DNA of 17,695 bases from Fidelibacterota bacterium (GTDB lineage Bacteria > Fidelibacterota > Marinisomatia > SCGC-AAA003-L08 > D37C17): assembly GCA_018671635.1 (NCBI GenBank), contig JABHHG010000230.1, forward strand, positions 1-17,695, written 5' to 3'. A model generated the notes under the pieces. That model made no database searches. It was given only the letters and a program-made list of their open reading frames with translations, and had not been told where the DNA came from. Each line of letters begins with the position of its first letter. Within the stretch, counting starts at the first letter, position 1. Shown here one piece after another: positions 7,230-16,200 of the stretch. The position numbers and the translations under genes are program-made.

Positions 7230-10061
7230 TTATCCCTCTGCTAAAATGATATTGACCAATTGGACAATATCCAGAACATTTAAAGTACCATCATTGTTTA
7301 TGTCACCAATTGCTAATTGTGCCGCAGTAGGTTCATCACTCATTATGGCATTTATTAATAGAACTATATCTAAAATATTTAATATTTCATCTTGATTCAT
7401 ATCTCCAGCTGATGATGATTGAGGAGAATAAAAACCATTTCTTAGTATATTTCCACGATGCATATTCCAACCTTCAATACTTTGGGAAATAGCCTTAATA
7501 TCAAAACTACTCAATGCAGTATTGGTACCCATTGTGAGTTCAATATCTCCATCATTGTCAATATCTGCACTCAATATCCCACCGGAGAGTCCAATCCCTG
7601 ACTGAAGTGGAAAGCCATCCACAACCGTACCATCCATATGATATGCCAATAATAATCCGTTTGCATTTCCCGTAATAATTTCTGGTTGATTATCGCCATC
7701 AATATCCGTAATGATGGGGTCAACAATTATACTGGAACCTGTATTTACAGGCCAACCAGTTAAGGTATTCCCATCTGAATCTACTGCATATAAATAACCA
7801 TCATATGAACCCACCACAATAGCAGTACCACTGGGCAGTTTAACAAATGCTGGGCTGGTTCTAATTTTATCTCCTGTCACAATATCAAAACGTATTTCAC
7901 CATCAATATTCAAACCATATAAATGGCCATCATCACTCCCAGCAAATATTATATTTTCACCATTTATGGTGGCAATACTCGGTGCAGATTTAAACTTTTC
8001 ATTACCATCAAATAATATGTCATAAGAACCATCATCAAATACGACTATAATCAAATCATCTGATTCGGTTCCAACCACCATATCGGCACGGCCATTTCCA
8101 TTTAAATCAATAGTGGCTGCACCTCTTAATACTTTTTCATTTATGCTTGCCGGAAATCCATCTACCAAAGTTCCATCATGATTTACTGCAAATAAATCGC
8201 CTGATGAAGTATAACCGGCCACGATAATTTCATTTAATCCATCACCGTCTACATCAGCTAATGCGGGTGTACCCATAAGATATTGATCTGCATCAAAATC
8301 CATTTCAATATTTCCATACAAATCAATCACATATAAATGTTTATTCTTACAGCTAACCACTAATTCTATATCCCCATCTCCATCCAGATCATCAGCGGCA
8401 ATAGAACCCCAAATTTGCTTACTACTTTCGCCCTCTAATTCAATAGGGAATCCAGGAAGATTATTACCTTGTGAATCAATTCCATGTACAAAGCCACCAT
8501 AATCACCAAAAAATAATTCTTTGTCACCATCACCATCAATATCAATGAGTAATGGAGATGATTCAATGGTTTGTGAATTTTCAAAGGGGAAGCCTGCTTG
8601 ATTCAAACTAACATTCACATCTACCGTATAGGATCCGGCAAATGTATCATTCCCATTACTCTCTGCAATCACCGACAATGTGAGTGCGTGTGAGCCAAGC
8701 ATTGCATTTTCGCCAATTTGAATATTAAATGGATTTGTATTTATAGTTTGAGTACTACCAGAAGCTAAAAAGTTAATGTGAATAAATTCATTGATAACTT
8801 CAATGTCATCTGATTGAGACTCTAGAACAAGATCAATCCCATCCGCATCTAACCAGGGAATCATATTTTCAATTTCTACAATTAAATCTACCACTTCACC
8901 AGGATTAACTACACCATCTCCATCTCCAATAGTTTCAGATGTTGAAAAACTATTTATTACAACATTAGGAGCATCTAAGCTTTGTGGCTGAATATTAACA
9001 AGAGCTCCTTGATCATACTGAAAACCACCTAAGGTACTCAGAGGAAAATAGCCATTATTATACCCTCCCCAACCCCAATTATTATGGAATTCATCATCTT
9101 CATATCCATCTAGGTTCCAAGCATGACAACCATCATTACTACAACCTCTATATATTATAGGTCTATTCCCATCCAATTCTTCCTTTAATAATTCTCTATA
9201 ACCTGAAGTACTAAAACCTGATGGCTCTACACTAGCCATATCATTTCTGTATAAAAAATAATTTTTCATAGCATGAAAAGCTGATGGACTGCCACCCATA
9301 ACCCATGCCCCAGAACCATCCGCTCCATAACCCATTTCAACTGCAACTCCCGCATGAAATAATAATTTTTGAGATGAATAATTACCCACATTATTATCCA
9401 TATCATCATAATCATAAAAGGTATTGAAGCTAGCTGAAATATTTCCATAATCCCAATGATAATAGCTTCTTGAACCAGTACCATACTCTGGATAGCCCCA
9501 ATAATGCATAACTTGAGCCATTGAAACAGCCACACAACCAACTAATGCATGTCCATCTGGACCAGCACCATCTATTGGACACATAGTATTCCATGTAGAA
9601 CCCTGATCAAATCGTGCCTGCAACAAGGGCGTAACCGTTCTCTCTCTTAATCTTTCAATATTATTCGACTGGTACTTTGACCATTTTTGTTCAACTGATC
9701 CAATTTGACGAGAATTATTATCTATTGCATTTTTTATATCAGCTTTAAATGAATCCATTAAATATTTAATATTAGCTGGCTGACCTTCAATTAAATAATT
9801 ATTTTCAAAACTATATCCTAGAATAGGTACAGATCTATCATCAGCTGAAACAATGATAAATCCAACTGGGGTTAAATGGAAAATATGATATAATTCCATA
9901 TCACGGTCACTGATAGATTGAATACTGATAATATTTAACTCTGTCCCAAATCCACGCTCGATGAATAAATTACGTGCCACTCGCTCTGCTGAAGCTTGAC
10001 TTACAGGCGACGAAAAAACCCCTGAAATAAGTAAAATTAATAATAACATTCTATTATGCAT
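7230..10061 (-). CDS. Secreted C10 (streptopain-type) cysteine protease with VCBS/FG-GAP propeller and dockerin
   Basis: The product has 943 residues. The ATG at 10059-10061 is chosen because GGAG precedes it by 6 nt and a clean signal peptide follows (MHNRMLLLILLISGVFS); an ATG 27 nt upstream would add MIFYFLERF with no ribosome site. Residues about 20-135 look like the SpeB-type inhibitory propeptide (FHLTPVGFIIVSADDRSVPI). The catalytic domain (about 145-365) has GHALVGCVAVSMAQVMHYWG (Cys176), GCHAWNLDGYED (His313) and HNNWGWGGYNNGYF. A CARDB-like sandwich follows (about 375-490, GDGDGVVNPGEVV), then a beta-propeller of repeated D-x-D-G-D loops (about 490-860; SPLLIDIDGDGDKELFFGD, ADDLDGDGDIELV, ADVDGDGLNEI). 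It ends in a dockerin pair, DMNQDEILNILD and DINNDGTLNVLD. Such enzymes are extracellular endopeptidases; the propeller and dockerin suggest attachment to a surface or complex. This is the first gene of the five-gene unit. Confidence 0.93.
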   Translation of the reverse strand: MHNRMLLLILLISGVFSSPVSQASAERVARNLFIERGFGTELNIISIQSISDRDMELYHIFHLTPVGFIIVSADDRSVPILGYSFENNYLIEGQPANIKYLMDSFKADIKNAIDNNSRQIGSVEQKWSKYQSNNIERLRERTVTPLLQARFDQGSTWNTMCPIDGAGPDGHALVGCVAVSMAQVMHYWGYPEYGTGSRSYYHWDYGNISASFNTFYDYDDMDNNVGNYSSQKLLFHAGVAVEMGYGADGSGAWVMGGSPSAFHAMKNYFLYRNDMASVEPSGFSTSGYRELLKEELDGNRPIIYRGCSNDGCHAWNLDGYEDDEFHNNWGWGGYNNGYFPLSTLGGFQYDQGALVNIQPQSLDAPNVVINSFSTSETIGDGDGVVNPGEVVDLIVEIENMIPWLDADGIDLVLESQSDDIEVINEFIHINFLASGSTQTINTNPFNIQIGENAMLGSHALTLSVIAESNGNDTFAGSYTVDVNVSLNQAGFPFENSQTIESSPLLIDIDGDGDKELFFGDYGGFVHGIDSQGNNLPGFPIELEGESSKQIWGSIAADDLDGDGDIELVVSCKNKHLYVIDLYGNIEMDFDADQYLMGTPALADVDGDGLNEIIVAGYTSSGDLFAVNHDGTLVDGFPASINEKVLRGAATIDLNGNGRADMVVGTESDDLIIVVFDDGSYDILFDGNEKFKSAPSIATINGENIIFAGSDDGHLYGLNIDGEIRFDIVTGDKIRTSPAFVKLPSGTAIVVGSYDGYLYAVDSDGNTLTGWPVNTGSSIIVDPIITDIDGDNQPEIITGNANGLLLAYHMDGTVVDGFPLQSGIGLSGGILSADIDNDGDIELTMGTNTALSSFDIKAISQSIEGWNMHRGNILRNGFYSPQSSSAGDMNQDEILNILDIVLLINAIMSDEPTAAQLAIGDINNDGTLNVLDIVQLVNIILAEG

Positions 10062-10112
10062 AAATCTCTCCAAAAAATAAAAAATCACGTTGTAAAATAT
10101 ATAAAATAAAAC

Positions 10113-10141
10113 AAATTACTTAATTAGGTTATTTGCATCAA
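10113..10141 (-). promoter_or_regulatory. Possible promoter for the C10 protease operon
   Basis: The 109-bp gap 10062-10170 holds no terminator-like hairpin. On the minus strand, TTGATG (10136-10141) is separated by 17 nt from TAATTT (10113-10118). This is a sigma-70-like spacing with a weak -10, and it would give a leader of about 45 nt before the ATG at 10061. AT-rich sequence makes chance matches common. Confidence 0.3.
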
Positions 10142-10170
10142 GTTGTGTCCAAATCTTACCTGTAAATAGT

Positions 10171-13167
10171 CTAATTAAATTCAGGACAAATCAAGTCTTT
10201 AAATTCACAATAGTCGCAATGATGTCCTATTTTTGCGTCAAAGTCTTTTGACCTAATTTTGTCTGCAATGGCCTCAATTACATCTTTTTTCTCCACTAAT
10301 TCATCTAACTCAAATTTGACGGAGGTTTCAATCTCTTCATGACGTAATGAGAGGAGAGCCAGTTTTTCGGCAATCATTTTTTGTTTCTTGCCATCAATTA
10401 ACTCAATACCATCATGAAGTAAAAATAATGCATACACTGCTAACTGAATATCTTTTTTCAAATCTTTTGAGGCTATTTGCTTCTTCGATGTTTTATAATC
10501 ATAAATTTCAACATGACCATCCTCAGTCACATCAATTCGATCACACTTTCCATTTATAGTACAATTCTTAAGTTTAAAGCTGAATGCTTCCTCTACAAAT
10601 TGAGGATGAACGGGGTTGGCCTGAAAATATGCAAAATAGTTCTCTAACATGACTACCGCATCTTTTTTAAACTGCTGTTCCTCTTGCTTATATTCAAATC
10701 CTTCAGTGGTCCAATATTGATCAAGTAATGATAATAATTCATTCTGAGTGGACATCTTCTTTTCGTGAAAAATTTCTAAAACTTTATGGATGACCGATCC
10801 CAGCTGAAAATACGGTTTCTTTACTAATAGAGGAATTTTATCAATTTCCTTAAAACGATATTGCAATGGACACTTATCATACGTTGAAATTTTAGTGGCC
10901 GATAATGATAATTCAGTAGGGATGTTTACGACTTCTTCATTAGCATAAATATTCTCTTCAATCTCAACTTTGTACGGATTATCATTCCATTCAGGCGTTA
11001 CCCCATTTTTCACATCCTTTATGCATTGGATGGAATGAACTAAATGATATGCATCATTCCATTTTTCAAATGTTATTGCATCTAACAATTTATTCTCAAA
11101 CATGGAAATGAGTGTGTCTAATTTTTCAACTTCTTTGGATTCTATCATAATTTTCTCTCGCTCTAAAAATTCAGATGAAATATTTTTTATAAAATTTGAT
11201 TGTCGTTTTTCTGTAGTCATGAGTACCAATGAGTTTTCTGCACGGGTAATGGCTACATAAAAGATGCGTCTTTCCTCCTCAATATGAAGGTCCTTCATGC
11301 TACGATCACCCACTTCCCAATTACGCCAATTTGCTGGCAAAAATTGAATCAATGCCTTGTTTTGGTAATTTAATGGAAATCCTGCTGATACTAAAAATGG
11401 AATAATTACATGAGAAAATTCTTTACCTTTGGACTGATGTACCGTCATAATTTGAACGCCATTAATAACATCGTCCGCCCATGTTGGTTCTACAGCAATA
11501 TCGTTTACTTCCCATGAAATATTGATATAGCGAACAAATTGATTAAAATCGGAGTTTGGGTACGACTGCTCATAATTGGTTATATGCGTTAAAAGTTGAT
11601 TTAATATTTGAATATTAATCTCTGATTGGTGATTTTCAACATGGATATTATCCTTGTACACCCCACTCCACTTAACAATTCTTTCGGTAATTTTTAATAT
11701 GTCATTTTCAGGGAGAATTTCAGAAATTGAAATGATTTCATTGAACCACAAATGGAATGTTTCATTATTAAAATTATAATTTTCAACCAATTCTGATAAA
11801 CTTCTGGATTTATTATATTTTAATTTTTCAGTAAATTCAAATGCTAGCTCCCCCCCAAACTTATTTTTTATCAAACGATAAATGGACTGTCCCCAATAAC
11901 TGGTTTTTCCTAAAATTTGGAATCCACAAATCACATCTTTTATCAATTTATTATCAAATAATCTTTCTGAATAATATTGGTTTTTGATTCGATTCTTCGA
12001 TAAAAATTCTGATGCTAATTTGCAATTTTTATGGGTTCGGGAAAGAATGGCAATTTGGTTAAGCGGTACGCCGGACGCAATGTAGGACTCAATCTCTACT
12101 TTTAATTGTGCCGTTTGCTGATCTTTGGACCCCTCATAAAGTTTCGGAATAAATGATGATTCTTTTTGAGAATGAAGTTCTCCCTTTTTAACACGATCGG
12201 GATTGAATTGTATAATTTCATTGGCCAATTTTAAAATGGGCTTTGTGGAACGATAATTTTCCATTAATGGAATTTCAGCATATTCTGGACTGCCATAATA
12301 TCTGGATTTGAATCCACTCACATTTTGAATATTCGCCCCTCGGAAAGAATAAATACATTGATCATCATCCCCAACCACCGTAATATTATTTTGGGGTTGA
12401 GCTATGACATTAATCACTTGGCTTAGGGCATGATTATTATCTTGGAATTCATCTACAATAATATGCGTATAGCGTTGTTGAAGTTGAGCTTTTACATTAT
12501 CACTATTTAATATGAGCCGCCAAAGATTCGATATCATATCACCATAATCAATACGATTTTCATCCTTTTTCCACTGTTGATATAATGGGTAGATTTGAAT
12601 GGCATCCATCAACTGAAGATAATGCTCCCTTTCCTTTTCGTCAGCACCATCTCTATTTATCGTTTCTTTGCATTGCGTAAATAATTGACTCAATTTCTCA
12701 TCGGTGAATAGTTCTTCTCTAAATTGGTCAAAAATGGTTTTTAATGTCTTTATGGCATCAATTGGATTTCGACGGAATAACGCACTATGGATATAATCTA
12801 ATTCATTAAAGTGTTCACGGATGAGAAAGTTAATTTCTGAATCATTCATCAGATTGGGGCGATACAATAATTTCAATTCAGATTTAAATTCATCGATCAC
12901 AGACTGAGCAAAGGAATGAAATGTGGATGCATGAATATTTTCACCATCGGCGCCAATTTTTTCTACCAATTTTTCTTTTAAATGGTCCGCCGCTTTCACT
13001 GAAAAAGTGAGGGCCAAGATAGAGGATGGTTCCACATTCAGTTCAGAAATGAGAAATGCCATCCGTTGAACAATTGTGGTGGTTTTACCCGTTCCCGCGC
13101 CTGCCAATATGAGCAATGGTCCAGAAGGATGTTCTTTGGCTTTTAGTTGTTGAGCGTTAAGTTGCAT
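10171..13167 (-). CDS. UvrD/AdnA-like helicase fused to RecB-type PD-(D/E)XK nuclease with Fe-S staple
   Basis: The product has 998 residues. The N-terminal SF1A helicase shows LNAQQLKAKEHPSGPLLILA (Q motif region), Walker A GAGTGKT (23-29), DEFQD (239-243), VGDDDQCIYSFRGA (about 265-278), NYRST (304-308), TVHQSKGKEF (about 575-584) and YVAITRAEN (637-645). The C-terminal nuclease has H794, D876 (GKCDRID) and the pair D890/K892 (IYDYKT), the RecB-family active-site pattern. Cys766 (TYDKC) and Cys984, Cys987 and Cys994 (CDYCEFKDLIC) match the 4Fe-4S staple of AddB, AdnA and Cas4. The protein probably processes double-strand DNA ends for recombination. AdnA and AddA work with a second subunit, which I do not see here. 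The ribosome site is weak; a TAGAAT at 13191-13196 could be a -10. It lies 109 bp before the C10 operon and appears unrelated to the secreted proteins. Confidence 0.93.
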   Translation of the reverse strand: MQLNAQQLKAKEHPSGPLLILAGAGTGKTTTIVQRMAFLISELNVEPSSILALTFSVKAADHLKEKLVEKIGADGENIHASTFHSFAQSVIDEFKSELKLLYRPNLMNDSEINFLIREHFNELDYIHSALFRRNPIDAIKTLKTIFDQFREELFTDEKLSQLFTQCKETINRDGADEKEREHYLQLMDAIQIYPLYQQWKKDENRIDYGDMISNLWRLILNSDNVKAQLQQRYTHIIVDEFQDNNHALSQVINVIAQPQNNITVVGDDDQCIYSFRGANIQNVSGFKSRYYGSPEYAEIPLMENYRSTKPILKLANEIIQFNPDRVKKGELHSQKESSFIPKLYEGSKDQQTAQLKVEIESYIASGVPLNQIAILSRTHKNCKLASEFLSKNRIKNQYYSERLFDNKLIKDVICGFQILGKTSYWGQSIYRLIKNKFGGELAFEFTEKLKYNKSRSLSELVENYNFNNETFHLWFNEIISISEILPENDILKITERIVKWSGVYKDNIHVENHQSEINIQILNQLLTHITNYEQSYPNSDFNQFVRYINISWEVNDIAVEPTWADDVINGVQIMTVHQSKGKEFSHVIIPFLVSAGFPLNYQNKALIQFLPANWRNWEVGDRSMKDLHIEEERRIFYVAITRAENSLVLMTTEKRQSNFIKNISSEFLEREKIMIESKEVEKLDTLISMFENKLLDAITFEKWNDAYHLVHSIQCIKDVKNGVTPEWNDNPYKVEIEENIYANEEVVNIPTELSLSATKISTYDKCPLQYRFKEIDKIPLLVKKPYFQLGSVIHKVLEIFHEKKMSTQNELLSLLDQYWTTEGFEYKQEEQQFKKDAVVMLENYFAYFQANPVHPQFVEEAFSFKLKNCTINGKCDRIDVTEDGHVEIYDYKTSKKQIASKDLKKDIQLAVYALFLLHDGIELIDGKKQKMIAEKLALLSLRHEEIETSVKFELDELVEKKDVIEAIADKIRSKDFDAKIGHHCDYCEFKDLICPEFN

Positions 13168-13244
13168 ACTTAAACGGTTTGATTGTTGAGATTCTACACC
13201 TTATCATGAAGAAATATTAAGAAATTAAAGATTATCAGGGAAAT

Positions 13245-13274
13245 AAAAAAGCCCAGCAATGCTGGGCTTTTTTT
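13245..13274 (-). terminator. Strong terminator after the giant Cys-rich gene (bidirectional by structure)
   Basis: A perfect 7-bp stem, GCCCAGC (13251-13257) and GCTGGGC (13261-13267), encloses an AAT loop. It is flanked by six As and seven Ts, so it could work in either direction. It begins 22 bp past the stop codon of the minus-strand gene ending at 13296. It should separate that gene from the helicase gene starting at 13167. Confidence 0.93.
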
Positions 13275-13295
13275 AAAATCTATACTAATCAAATA

Positions 13296-16200
13296 TTATT
13301 TAATAAGCATGAGTTTCTGTGTTTGCGTTTCTGATTGGGTAGAAACCGTCACAAAATAAATACCACTGGGTTGATCTGCAGCATTCCAAATTACATTATG
13401 GAATCCTTTGCTAAACTGACCTTGAGCCAATACAGCCATTTCACGACCTGCAATATCATACACCGTCACGTTCACATCCGCATCATCAGATAGTCCAAAC
13501 TCAATATTTGTGCTTGGGTTAAATGGATTTGGATATGCCTCATTTAACACAATGGTTGATGGAAATACTACATTCTCCATCACGCCAACTGTATAGAGCT
13601 CATTATTAGTCCATACCGGAAGATTTCCAGAAAGAACAAAGGTTTCACCAGTGGTTTCACGAATAACCTTAAATGTAGGTGTTTCACCGTTTTCAAGATA
13701 ACCCGCAGTTGCAATATGACTATCATAACCCATTACCGGGATGTCAGTGTATGCGCCATTCCATTCACGGGCACCCACTAATACATTACCATTATAGGCC
13801 ATTACCCAATCACCATTTTGAATAGGTTCACCATCTAATACAATATCTTCTACAAAGTAGAATGCTTGTTGTGTAGATTGATCGAAGTCAACGCCAATCG
13901 GTGATTTTTGAATTTCTACCGGAATTGATGATCGTATCAATCCATCTGGAATATTAAAACTAAATGATGCATCCGCACTCATCTTCATCCAATATCCTTT
14001 TGTACCTTGGAATGCAGTTAAACTACCCACCCAACCCAAAACAGGGTTTGGACTTGCAGCCACACCTTCACCAATAATACCCGTAACGAAACCTTCCATA
14101 TCATCTGGAAGACCCTCCGCAATACCCACTGAACCTTCATATGGGAATGAGATTAAATTCGCACCAGAATGGAGGTTATATTCCAGGCTTGGATCAAGGG
14201 GAGTTGCATCTTCAACCATTAATGTTGCGTCTGCATTTACTTTCACCCAATATCCTGATGTTTCTTCGAATTCAGATAGACTACCTACCCAACCCAAAAC
14301 AGGGTTTGGACTGGCAGCCACACCTTCACCAATTACACCGGTAACAATACCTTCTAATGAAGCCATAATATTACCCACTGAACGGTCATCTGGTAATGCA
14401 TATAAACTAATTAAGTTTGCACCGCCATGAAGATCAATTTCAACGGCTGTAAAGGGATCACCACATTCTTCTAAACCAGTATTACCACCTACACAAACGT
14501 CACAATCATCATGGTAAGCTGAACCGAAGCAATCACCATTACAATCTTGCTCTGTATTGCCACCACCACATACGCCACAATCATCTACTTCAGCGGTACC
14601 AAAACATTCACCTGAACAATCTTGGTCAGCATTGCCACCATTACAAACACCACAGTCATCTAATAATGCAGAACCGCCGCAGTCACCCGCGCAATCTTCA
14701 ACATTTCCATCACAATCACAGGCTCCATCAGCTATGCCTTCACCACCACAATCGCCGCATTCATCAACCACTGCATCTCCAAAGCAATCACCATTACAAT
14801 CTTGATCTATATTACCACCACTACATACCCCACAATCATCTGTGTCATTGGTAGCACAATCTGGTTCATCATCATCATCATTGGGTACATAACCATCTTC
14901 AATACTACAGGATGATATGGATGCATCCGAATCACCAAGTCCATCACCATCGGAATCTTCATACCATATAGAGGCTCCAGGACCATTACATATTCCACAT
15001 TCATCCTCTGATGAGTTTCCACCACATTCACCCATGCAATCTACTTCGATTGCACAGTTGCCTACACAATCATAATTCTCTTCAGAATAACTACAGCTAT
15101 CATCTCCAATAGTGGCATCGGGTACATAGTTACAGGCTTCATCATCAACACAGCCTGTACAGGAGGAGTTATCTCCACCACATACACCACAGTCATCATT
15201 AACCAATTCACTGTTATCATTTGACCAATTACCATCACAACCCTGCTCACAAGAGATATCACCTGCATCTACACATTCACCACAGGCATCAATCCAAGCA
15301 GTACCACCATCTACACCATTACAGTCTGAAGCACAGGCTTCATCTCCAGTATTACCACCCACACAGCTATCACAACCATCTGTATATGCAGAGCCATTAA
15401 TATCACCACTACAATCGGTACATGATGCGTTATCTCCACCACATACGCCACAGTCATCATTTTGTGAACTACCTCCACATTCACCCATACAATCATAACC
15501 ACCATCTGCAACACAGTTGCCGTCACAATCAAAACCATTATCAGGTCCACCACCACCACAAAGATCACATTCATCAGTATCATTGGTGGCACAATTTGGT
15601 TCTACATCAATATCATTGGGTACATAACCGGATGGTACATTATCAGAGCAAAATGAGACACCATCTCCAAATCCAAGATTATCACTATCTGCATCTACAT
15701 ACCAATCTATCATACCCGGACCACCACAAAGACCACATGCATCCATAGAATATTCTGATTCAAGGCCTGTTTCTCCACCCACACATTCTCCACAATCATC
15801 AAGGAAAGAAAATCCACCTAAGTCACCATTACAATCTTCTACTAAGATACAAGTAGCAAAAATACCAAAACTATCAACATCAGCGATACATTCTCCATCC
15901 GTACATGTGGCGCCATCTACAATAGCCCATTCAGTATCATTAGCATCTTCAAGATAACAAAGAAATTCGCCATCTCTGTTATTACGAGAATCATCATAAG
16001 AAATGCTAATTTCTACGGGCTCTTCAAATACAATATCAAATGGAGTGAAAGCAGTCATCTCCTCTACTTCAAAACCAGTGGCATTATCCACTTCTTCAGA
16101 GAGTTCTTCGGTTACATCACCCACTGAAATATTTTCAGATTCACTCATGGCTCCAGCAGGAATATCTACTCCAGCAGCATCAGATGTAACAACACCACCA

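Noticed and set aside
10062..10170. Terminator after the helicase gene.
   Set aside because: The gap is AT-rich with only a tiny TTAC/GTAA palindrome; no stable stem with a T-run is visible.
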